Positions 32,601 to 44,600 of a stretch of DNA of 64,000 nucleotides are shown in pieces (positions within the stretch are counted from its first letter, which is position 1; each line of letters begins with the position of its first letter). Source of the DNA: Micropterix aruncella (taxonomy: Eukaryota; Arthropoda; Insecta; Lepidoptera; Micropterigidae); NCBI GenBank assembly GCA_944548615.1, contig OX155952.1, forward strand, positions 41,418,185 to 41,482,184. Reading direction: 5' to 3'. The notes below the pieces were generated by a model. The model was not told the origin of the DNA, ran no database searches, and saw only the letters and a program-made list of their open reading frames with translations. The position numbers and the translations under genes were made by a program.

Positions 32601-35600
32601 AAACGAGAACTGCATTTGCTCAGCGGCATTATCTTTTTATAGCTCCTCGAGTCTACAATAAAGTCGAAAAACGTAATGAAGCTTTAAAAATCAACATTAT
32701 TTTAAAGAAAGAAATTCATACATGGCTTTTAAATATGGGTATAGAGAGGGTAAAAAAGCTCTTTTTTCACTTTGAAGAATAAGAAATTGCAAAATATTAG
32801 ACTCCTATTTCTATTTTTATTTTATTTTTGTACACATTTTAATTAATGTGAGTGAATTATAAGTGCACTAGCAATTTGTAATCTCAATAAGCGTGTCTGA
32901 GTATGTATGTATGAGTGTGTATATATTTATTTCCAAAATTTCTGTATACAAAGTAATAAAATTTAATTTAATTTCATGTAATATAAATTATATATCCAAT
33001 AGTAATATAAACTTTATTTAATCTCTTGTAAAATAATTTAATTTAAATACAGTACATGTTTACATAATTTTTAGGTTAATTTATACTTAGAAAGCTACTT
33101 TTATAGGGAAAAAAATATCCGCATGATTAATTTCATATTCGATATAATAAGGCCAATTATGAACCCCTGAAAATCATAAATCTGTGAAGACTTCAGGTCG
33201 GATACTTAATTATTTGCCTACCTTCATTATGCTGGGCAATGTTACAATAATAAAAACGAAGTTCGTAGGAATGCGCACGGCAGCCGTCGGAACGGCAAAA
33301 TGGCGGTATCGCATTATGTTTGATATGATCTGCGGTAAAAATTATTAGATAATATATATAAAATTTAATTTGTTATTTTTACTGACACAACCGTGGCACT
33401 CCAATAAGACTCAGGAAGTGAGCTCGCCTTATCACAGGAGTGCCTAGCAAGGCGGGCTCGGTTTCTCTTTACTTGACACAATAGGAATAATTTTATACAC
33501 TTTAACATATAATTTATGCACAATTTGGCCTGTCCACAGAGAGATGTATGCCTAAATTTAGAAGCATATAGCGGTATTTTCTGGATTGTACATTATATTT
33601 CTTTTGTGCTATTGCGTTTGAATGTTTATGTAACGAATAAATAAATAAATAAATTGGGTATCGGTGTTGCTTCTCTCAGACATACAATATATCAGAAGAC
33701 CACACATACGGACAGATATTTGCATACCAGCTCAAGCTTTTATCCCTACAAAAGCGACTCATATATGTACAAAAGAAAACTCATATTATTTTAATTTAAA
33801 GGTTTTACTATCGTTTAACGCGCCTATCAATCCGAGAACCTTGGCACAAGAAACTCCTATGGATCTAGCTTCAAAAAACGGACACACTGACTGCTATCAA
33901 TTAATGAGTATGTATCAAATAATAATTACTGAAAGTCACTAAGTAATATTATTTCCTAATAATAATTTTGTTTCAGAAACTCACAAGCTTCCTGCTCCAA
34001 AAACGACCCGATCGGACTGGTATCACGGCACTCTCAGCCGAGATGAAGCAATCACAATATTACTGGATTACCACAACAAAAACAACAACAACGGGCAAAA
34101 CCAATCTTCTGATGGAATTTTCCTCGTGCGATTCAGTCAAAGGAATACTGGTGCCTATGTCCTGACGATGCTGTATCAGAGAGACCCGTACCATTTTATT
34201 ATCAGAGAAGAAGTAAGTAGTCGGTGATAAAAATATTTAATAATAAGTAAATTAATCTATCATTGTTTTGTAATTTCAGAAAGAGAACCAGTACTACATC
34301 GACGACGGTCCTTACTTGGAATCTTTAGAAATGCTGATTGAGCACTACAGTATGATGCCTGATGGACTTCCAACGTTTCTTTCAACTCCTGTGCCGCCAA
34401 AACCAAAACCTCCCCTCCCAGAAGTAATATATTTTAAATTAATACTAAATTATATTATTATGTTATATTATTAATTTTATTAGGTTTCTGTTCATAGACA
34501 TGTAGATGTAGCAATCTCTTGGACTAAAGATAAAAAGATCCCTTGGACACGATTTTCCACCATAGATTCTTATAAGAGAAATAGAAAATTTAAAGCAAAA
34601 GGACATACATATATATTTCGGGTGTCATTGTAGATGGGAATATCCTTGTAGGGGATGAAATTGTATATGATGCTAAACAAGAAAATTGATTTTTTTAAAC
34701 TGTTTTCCTGATAAAACATGTATGTGTAAATTACGAATTTATATAAATATGTAGAATGTTATTTATACACGAAAAACTAGATGAAGTCACTTACAACATT
34801 TTTTGATTTAGGCCTTTGTTGCAGAGGAAAAGCGTTTTTTATGTTTAACTTGAATTCATATTTTTTTCCCTCGGTAACAAAGGCTCTGATTTTCAGCTCA
34901 GCTTTTCATGTAGAGTAATATACTGTATACAAAAATCTCATAAAAGGTATCATGTAATTGTGTGTCGGAGCTTTATTCATCAGGGGAAATTAATGGAATT
35001 CTTAAGAAACTTCCTTTAAGATTAACAGAAAACAGTAGGACCATTTCATAAAATAACTTTCATTGGTGCACTGGGCACTGCCGGCTTAACAAACATAGTA
35101 ACACACTAACTTCTAGGTTTAGTCTTCAGAAAAATTAACCCATTTCAACATTATGAAATCCTTAATATTCGTCTACATCAGAGGTACCCATACTTTCTTG
35201 ACCCATAAACCCCTTGCTGTTTCCGTAGACTCCCTACCTGAATTTTCCTTACTAGACTCCCAACTTACTAACATTAAAAGTTTTTTAACACCGCAGTGCA
35301 GTACTGATCAGTACTGATACAGGAGCAGTACTGATCACCTACATAGGGTTTTTGGTAATGTGGGCAGTTGTAAAAAATGAAAAATATGTACAATTTTTAT
35401 TTGTTCATTTCTAAGCGTCCACGACCTTGAAGTATGAAGCATTTGGGAAAGCCGCACATGTGGCACCATCTCGCTTGCTCATTCATGTGGCGCGTTAATC
35501 CTACTCGTTCGCACGGATACCCATTGAAGTGCAATTTTTTCACATATCTCATTCGCACCTTCCCTCGTTAGTCATGTGCGCTGGACTCTTCAATCGACTA

Positions 35601-38600
35601 GTGATGCAATTTGAGTTGAGTGTTGATTTCATTCCGTGATACTTGTGACGCGCGCGTTTGTTTATTGCTGTTATTATAATTTTAAAATACTATACTGTAT
35701 ACAAAATCTGTTGTGTGATACGACATTAATGGATCGCCTGAATGCTTATGGTGACCTGCCTAGATGGAGTCCACTAACGTAGACCCCCATTTACATCTCG
35801 TGCACTCCGTTTTTTTTTTTGGCTGACATGGACCCCCTGCGAATCGAAATCGACCCCTGAGGGTCCATATAGACCACTTTAGGAATCACTGGTCTACATC
35901 ATTGATTGGATCAGTTCTGGAGTATGGATCAGTAGTTTGGAATCCACGCAACATTGTTCACAGCGATAGAATTGACCGAGTTCAAAAGAAAATCACTCGC
36001 AAGCTGTCGAACAAATATGGCACCAGAAATATTCTGAGCGGCTAGATTGAGCGGCTTTTGCACTTCAATCTCACAGATTAAAAAACACGCAGGACCATTA
36101 AAAATATAACATATCTCCATAAGCTTTTACACAATCGACTCGACATAGCTAGTCTAGCAAATGTTCAATTTCGTGTGCCGCCATGACTTAACGAGGAGCT
36201 CTCATACATTTCCTATTTCGAACAGACCTCTCACCAGAATGTGTCGTGTTTTTAATACAACTTGTAAAGGATTAGACATATTTAATGATCAAATCTAGTC
36301 TATCTCCTGCTTCTTAAGGTTTAACTAGTTGACTTCCTACTGTATTATATGACTTTATTATATTATACCATACCCTTATAACCTTTTACGCTTAATCGTA
36401 TTATTTATCACAAACATTAATATCCAACTATTTATATTACATGTTTTTTCGTTATGTATATAAAGAAAGTCTTTAGCATTTATCTCGTTAGCCTATTAAG
36501 GGCTCTCTAGACGATCAAGCATGCTTGTCAAGCATTGCGTCGCGGGCTGGGCAGGGATCGTAAACTGCAGGAAATATGCAAATATTTTTTTTTTATATTT
36601 ACTAAAAATGACTAATTTTGTAGTTTTATACCAGGGAGTCACGTCATTCATCAATCAATTACATCTAAATTAACGATCCCCTCCCAGCCCGCGACGCGAT
36701 GCTTGACAAGCATGCTTGATCGTCTAGAGAGCCCCTTATTAATGTGCTAATGTTATTTCTGTTATGTTGTTCGTACAGCGTTGTAAACTTTTCATAGGAT
36801 AGTAAATTAGATTTGTGTAAATAGGTTCTGCAAATACTGTTATCATGTATAATTAAAATTAAATTAAATTAAAATAGGGTTAATTGACAACCCCGTTTGC
36901 TGGAGTTGCTGAATGGAAGATAATCGGCTGAGCATGTAATATGTACATGCCCGACTTTGGCTTTCGTCCATCGCGGATTCCGCTACTGGACTCTCAAGAG
37001 AGCTGGTTGTAGGATCTATAGTATGGAGTGATAGCTAATAGATACATAGGTTAATGGACATAAAATTAGGCCTAAGTGAGAGATTAGCCATGGGATTGGC
37101 TATCCTCTCATTTAATTATCTTGTATTAATTTTTTTCTTTTTTTCTTTTTAGTTTTCAACGATGCCACGCACAAAGAAGACTCTCCCGAATCGGACGAAT
37201 GCTGATTCTCCATTCAATAGAAAAGCGTCTTTGCCAAATACAACTCCCCCGATACCGCCTTTACCAAAAATAAACAATTCAATAGAATTATTAACCAGAA
37301 ATCTGTCATTCTCGAACGACATGTTTACGGCAACGCCCGGCAAACTGGATGAAGATTTGTCACTTCTTGGTTTATCCTCGAATATAAACAACAACATTCC
37401 ACCCCTTCACACAAGACCTCTGATTGAAGGCGATATCGAAGGATTCAGCTCAAATGCCAATAACGACATTGATGACACTTATAAAGTTCCAACAAATAAC
37501 ATTGTTGCATTTACGCCAGAAAATTACAACGAGATCACAGTTGATTCATCTGGACAACTATCGACTGTGCAAGGTGAGATTTTAAGACTACCATTGATTA
37601 TAAAAGAGTATTATATAGCTCAATGACATAGTACGTTTTGGCAGCTAGTATTTTATTACGAAACGCAACGTTTGGATGGCAGTCATAGTTCCAAATATTG
37701 ATTAATCTTCTTGGATGTTTAATATGATGGCGTTTATGATATGGCAGTATGGCGGCGCACTATAGGTGGAGGAGCTCTAAACTCGCCTATATGGTATCCT
37801 ATCTCGAAATAAAATAATAATGTAATAACATTCAAATTTTTAAATCATACCTCCTATTATTTGGACGTTATTTACATAAAAATGACAATTTTGATTTTGG
37901 TAGGTATACAGATTTCAATGTGTAATAATTACACACTTTTTAAATTAGAAGTTTATATAATATACTAATAGATGGCATTCTATTAGTCTATATAAAGTTT
38001 ATATACGAGGGTCGATCAATAAGTACCCGTGTGTGAAGACAGGTGGCGTTGCTGAGGGAAGTTGGCATTACCGTCGTGTACTGCCATCTGTCACACAACA
38101 CCATACTTAATTTCAGACTGATTCATAGGTTAGTTTTTATTTGGCAGCCAGTTATATCACACGTGTTTCGTCTTTCTCGATAAAATGGAAAAAGAACAAT
38201 ATCGATCCGTAATTCGCTTTTTATTTTTGGATAAGATATTGGTTCAACAAATTTAAACTTGGTCGTACATCTGTTTTTCATGAGGAGCACCCAGGCCGCC
38301 CGGCAGACGTGGTTACCGAGGAAATCGTTGAAAAGGTCCACGACATGATTCTCGCTGATCGCTGAACGAAAGTGCGCGAAGTAGCAGAGGCCGTAGGCGT
38401 GTCGTACGGAACGGCAATTAATATTTTACATGATAAGTTAAGCATGAGAAAGGTGTCGGCCCGATGGGTGCCGCGATTGCTTACGGTGGACAACAAGTGG
38501 ATACGGCTGTCAATGTCGAAGCAGTGTTTGGACCTCTTTAAGCGAAATTCGCAGGAGTTTTTGCGTCGAGTCGTCACCGTTGATGAAACCTGGATCCATT

Positions 38601-41600
38601 ATTATACGCCAGAGACCAAGCGACAGTCAAAACAATGGATTTTTCGGGGTGAATCTGCTCCGAAGAAGGCAAAGACGGTCCAGTCGGCCAGAAAGGTCAT
38701 GGTCCCGATTTTTTGGGATTCCTAGGGAATAATCCTCATAGACTTTTTGCAGAAAGGAAGAACGATCACGGGGCAGTACTACAGTGAATTATTGGACCGA
38801 TTCGATACAAAATTGAAGGAGACACCATTGGCTAAGAAAAAAGTGCTGTTTCACCACGATAACGCACCAGCACATTCATCCAGAATTGTCGTGGCCAAAT
38901 TGCATAAACTGCACTACGAATCGCTACCGCACCCACCGTACTCGCCCGACTTGGCTCCCTGCGACTTCTTTCTGTTCCCCAACATGAAAACGTGGCTCGG
39001 GGGAAAAAAATTCAGCTCAAACGAGGAGTTTATCGTCGAGACAGAAGCGTATTTTGAAGAGTTTGACAAATCGTATTTTTTGGAGGGGTTAAAGAGATGG
39101 CAGAAACGTTGGGAAAAGTGTATTGTACTAAAAGGAGATTACGTTGAAAAATAGAAAAAAAAATTGTGAAAAACTTGCCTCTTCATTCCTAACACGGGTA
39201 CTTATTGATCGACCCTAGTCGTAGACTAATAGATGGCATTCTATTAGTCTCTATCTCCAAATTATTTCTGTGATGTAATCGGCCTATCAAGAAATTCGAT
39301 AAATGGCGCTAATAATTTAATGTTATTATAGCATTATTGGGTTTTTATTATCATTTAGTCCTTTATAAAAATTCTTTTAATTTTTGATGGCCAAATAAAT
39401 CGGTATTTGTTTCGCCGGACAATGCTATCGGCGCCACTTGCATATCGCTGGCGTAGAAGGGTTGGCAAAATGTTCTATGGCATTGAGCAATCTAATACCC
39501 TATATTGCATGATTCTGCATTGATGTTTTCACACTAATTCATTTTACCAATTCATTCTTTTGCAGAATTCATTCCATTTTCGCATTTAACCCTGGGTGCA
39601 GTGCTCGGCGAAGGTGAATTTGGTTCGGTGCTGAAGGGTACTTATTGCCCACTGGGACAGATGCCTCGCCAAGTCGCCGTTAAAACCCTACACAAACAGC
39701 ATGCGGAAACTAACAAACAAGAGTTTCTCGCGGAAGCCAGGATCATGACTACGTTGGATCATCCGTGCATTGTTAAGCTAATCGGAATTTCGTTGGTAAA
39801 TATTATATCTCTGGTTAAATTAGATTAAAAGGGAAATAGCGAATACACAGGAGTATAAACACATATAATGGTGACATTATTATTGTTATTATTATTTATT
39901 TATTTGTTTTGGACAGGCAGATTGTCCAGATCATATCTTAGTCATAAACAATATTACCAAGTTTTTAGGTTTAAATCGAATCTCTTTTTACATTGATTGA
40001 CAGAACGTTCTTAACCCCTCCTCTCGCGAAGTAAAAACTCACCTATCACTTTTGCGCGCGACATATTCGGGCAAAAAATCGACGCGAGTCAACGGCCTTG
40101 AGAAAAACGATCATAACTTATAAACCACTTAACGGATTTAAAAAAGATAAAGAGAAAAATGATCGCATTGAAATTTGACATATAAAACATTATAACCTTA
40201 TCTCGTAAAACAATTAAGATAATAATGAATAAATATTACAAAATTGGCAAACTGAAAAAACTCGCCTATAAAATCATTTCGATTTTTTTGTTGTAAATAC
40301 AGTTATGTTCTTTATTAACCCTTGGAGTAAATGGGTATTTTCATGGATGCATCTTTCTCTTTTGCAGGATTTTCGGCGACATCGACCTTAAAGTACTATA
40401 ACTACGAAACTACTACACCAATCATAAAAAGAACAACTGCACAATGATTGCATTGAAATTTCGAATATAGAATATTGAAATATCATTTTGTAAAACAATT
40501 AGATAAATTATGAATAAATATGAGAACGTCAAAGAAGTGAAAAAAAACGCGGAACCAGATCTGGTCGTATCATACTCAAGGGGTTAAATGCTTTACCAAA
40601 ACGATATTTTTTTTTTACTTATTTGCATACAAAAATATTTATTTATTCAGCCAAGAGAAATTTTATGTATTCTCGTAAAAAAAAAAAAAAAATTTTAATT
40701 TGTGACTACTTATGGTATTTTTTTATATGAAATTCTTTCAAAATAACTTTATTATTACATCACACTTCTTAGAAATCACACCAGAACTTTGAGCTTTGTC
40801 TGATATTATAGAAAAATCTAAAGTTTTGAGAGTTTCCGTGTCCGAACTTAATAATAAACTTTGAATGCTCATAATATAAAATTCGTAAGATTTTTTTCAA
40901 TTATATTGTCTTATCATAGACTTATTATATGTCTAATAACTAATTACTATACTCCAAAGAGTCACATTTCATCGAAAAACTATGGAAAATCGCACTTTAT
41001 TCTCTCATAGTAATTATCAAAACAAGTTTCTTTGCGCGATTCATTTTACAAAACAAGATATAATTTTCAAAATACGCCTAATTATGTGATAGCTTAGGAT
41101 GTAAATGAAGCAATACTTATTTTGTTAGTAAATTAAAGCGACATTACGTCATATTTCGCAATATATCGGGATATTTCATAAACATTACAAAATAATAACA
41201 ACCATTTTTTCGCGAGCCGTTTGTTGTCGCCGAAGTGTTTTCTTTAAAAATTCGTGAAAAACAGCAAATGGACTATCTCAATTGACTAATCCTCATGCCT
41301 AAACTACTTAAAAATGCAAATTACTCACTGTTCTCCAGTAAATGGCACAAAACACTGCACAAAACACTGTTTTTATCAACCATTTCGCGGAACTATACGC
41401 GGCCGCCGCGGTGGCCGATGGACACTGCCGTTTTGACGTCTATGCTCACTTTTTAAATCGCCGTTCGATATTGCCACACAGAAATCTTGAATTAAAGATA
41501 TTTTGGCCATATCGTTGCGTCCTCAGAAAGCATATAGTACGACGTTTCGAATCGTAAATTGCATTTTTCGCAGCGGCGAGCGCTTTGTCCGGTAGCGGAC

Positions 41601-44600
41601 GTTTCGGTGTTTAGGCGGCCGACATAAATGTCCCCAATCGGATGTTACGGAGTGAGCGGGTTAAGAGGATTAGATTTATATTTGGCACGGTTGAGTTTTT
41701 TGCTGGACCTCTGAGATTTGTGTTGATGTTGAATTTGTAAGTATTCTTTAGCCCCAGGTACAACGTAATAATTTGTCTGCCTTTGTCTTATTTGTTTGAT
41801 AGTCCAAGTAATTCCAAGCGATCTTCATAATTCCTATTCTTCAGGCCTGCTGGCATTTTGGTTGCCCTTCACTGCACCTTTTCTAGGACATCTACATCTT
41901 TGCATAAGAAGGGGTTCCGGAGATGAGCTCGTTTTTAGCGATTGCAGCTGTAAGCAAATGCAACAATAATTGAACAAATTATATTTTTAATTCGGTTAAG
42001 ACATCAATTTAAACAAATAACAATGGTTATAAACTGTGATTCAAGATGGAATGGAGTACGTTCTTCTAACACAGTGAAGTTGCAATAGGAACACAGTTCG
42101 GGAGGGGGGCATTCATGAAACTAAAAGAAGTCAACAAAGCAGGTGTCTAACAAGCAAAATTAAGCAGGTGTCGATTTTGATTCTTATACTCACAACATTC
42201 CTCGAGGCAACATTCCTTGATTTGATTCCTCGGGGCATTGTAAAATAATTTAAACCGGATTTCTTGAGTACTTAATACAATGATGTTTATTTGTGTTGCA
42301 GGGGCCGCCGTTAGCGATGGTACAAGAGCTGGTGGGCCTGGGGTCGCTGGTGGGCATCCTGAGGGGGGGTGGGGCCCGACGAGGGGGGCTCGTCAGAGGT
42401 TCGCTCAAACCGTGGGCCGGCCAGATCGCTTCCGGAATGGCTTATTTAGAAGGCATCAGATTCGTACATAGGGATCTCGCCGCTCGGAACATCCTCCTCG
42501 CCACTATGTAAGATTTTATCGCTATTACATGGCTATTACCGTGCTGTTTTTATTGCTGTTACCGCAGCTGGTCATTAGGCCAGGGTCCTCCGTTTATCCC
42601 CTAGAAGTGTAATAATAATATTTAATGATGAGGCCGATTCCTGTCGGTAAACTTAATGGCAGCTCCGTTTGTATTTATTACTTGGGAGTTAATAGGCGCT
42701 TGCTGAGTTGGCCGCGAAGACCCATTCTGTTCAGGGTTGGTCACACTCACGGGTCAACACCTATCCGACGGCCTCCACGCATGAAATGCGAGCCTGGGTA
42801 GGACTCTGACCCTATGGTTAGTCTCCCCTGGGAATCAACCTTCTGGCGCTCCTGGACGGTCTGCGCACCGTGCGGCGTAAGCATTGGCACTGTGCACTCT
42901 GACTAACAGTCGGGGGGGTCTGGAAGCAGTACTTTTTCCTATAGAGCGGGGGTGGTTGCGGACCTTACGGCGACTGCTCTTGAAATGACCATCGGCTACC
43001 CGATCCTGGTGAACAGCCGGGCAAAGGACGCTGTGATAGATTCGGTAAACACCGTTTCACCGCTTCGTAAGGGAGAAGACCGCGCAAGTGACCTCAAACT
43101 CGTAACCAATCGAGAGACCGGAGTAATCTGGTCACAATTGGAAGTAAGGGCGTGAGTGTAGGCCCACCCGGCAACACTCGCGGTTAAGGCGTTGGCCTCT
43201 TACGGGCTAGTGGCGTAGCTAGACGGTGGACTGTTTTGTCCTCAAGTCTTCTGCGCTCACTCCAGGGAGATAGAACAACTAATCGTTAAAACTTCCTGTG
43301 GTGACGGGCTCGCCCGCTGTAGTCGACAACCCTAGTTGTATTTATTACTTGTTGGAAAATTTCGATCATCTGGTTGTGTCTGATTAAATAATTAGACTTC
43401 AATTTTTGTTTATAGGAAGCAAGTGAAAATAAGTGATTTTGGTCTGTCGAGAGCTCTGTCTGCGGATAGCTCATATTACAAAGCGAGTCGTGGCGGAAAA
43501 TGGCCTATCAAGTGGTATGCACCGGAATCTTACAATTATGGCAGTTTTTCTCATGCGAGCGACGTCTGGAGTTACGGCGTAACGCTGTGGGAAATGTTCT
43601 CATATGGCCAGCAGCCGTATGGTGAAAGCCGCGGAGTGGACGTAAGTTGTTTTATTTCTTTTATGTGGAAAAATCATAATATGGGTCCGACATATTATGA
43701 TTAGCCTGACTCCGGTTTCTTAATTCCATGACAGCTCCATTATTTAAATATATACTTGCATTCTTTCTAAGTATTTGGCAATACCGCAGCGCCTTGTCAG
43801 TGAGTACATACCTGCGTAGACTTCACAAAAAGTTTTCTGCTGGAACCAGCCAGGATTGCGCTGATCTGGGGATGGCTACGGCCATACTCCTTTGTACTCA
43901 ACTAACGATGTAGACCTGAAAAGTCCCTCTTGCGAGATTATGACAGCTTCAATGTCTGAATGACTAAACACCACTTGGGGACTTTCGCATTTCTCCTCCA
44001 ATAACACTTGAAGATAATATTATATAACTGGACGCCAGAGATGTTGAAATTTTATTTAAATTCCTTTCAACATACACTTCCACTCCCCAGTAACCTCGCT
44101 CGTTGGAGCTATTCATATGATAGGTCATTTCCTTTTTGTAGCAATATGCCTTGCACAGTTAGACATATTTTAGTTGACCGCGTCATTCTTAGATCAGGGT
44201 TGGTACATCTGCTGCTATGACAAAGTCCTTACCGCGTGAAATTTGTAGGACCCGACGTTTCGGTGACGTTGCAGCCGCCGTTGTCTAGGGTAGACTGTCT
44301 AGGGTAGGGTAGACTGCATGCAAGCTCACACCATCATCCCTACCATCTACGTTCAGTGCAAACGTCGCTCGTGAATCGAGCACGCGATCTATGCGACACT
44401 GAGCATTTTCCGAAGGAGATGGAACATGTCAATGATGTCCTTAGTAAAAATGGATACGGAAAATATCACGAGACACTCACACGATCTAATACGGACGAAA
44501 CTCAAAAACCGAGCAGATCAAGAGCATTCTTACCATACGTCAAGGGCGTGACTGATCGAATAAGTAAGATGCTAAACAGATTCGATATAAAAACGATCTT

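Larger units (their letters stand above)
34985..36880 (+). mobile_element. LINE 3' portion in Shark intron 8, split by two elements
   Basis: The part after 35892 reads [20 protein letters not shown], then [17 protein letters not shown], a C-terminal block of CR1/Jockey reverse transcriptases. The 3' region to 36880 matches the minus-strand copy at 10470-11190 and ends in ATTAAATTAAATTAAA. A hAT-like element (35179-35891) and a MITE (36499-36736) interrupt it. Upstream, 34985-35110 reads [14 protein letters not shown] sequence, possibly another LINE tail. All frames are broken. Confidence 0.65.
37605..39501. mobile_element. MITE family A copy interrupted by a mariner
   Basis: Left segment 37605-38000 matches 47365-47660, and right segment 39225-39501 matches 47650-47929 and 12266-12540. 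Its outer ends carry the family terminus (ATTGAGCAATCTAATACCC at the right). The interior is split by the mariner element at 38006-39221. It lies in Shark intron 9. Confidence 0.75.

Noticed and set aside
36499..36736. Harbinger assignment for the TATTA-flanked MITE
   Set aside because: Flanks support a 5-bp duplication rather than the 3-bp TWA of Harbinger, so the superfamily was left open.
41342..41557. 71-codon ORF as a small gene
   Set aside because: No domain, no splice support, lies inside the tentative TTAA-bounded element within a Shark intron.
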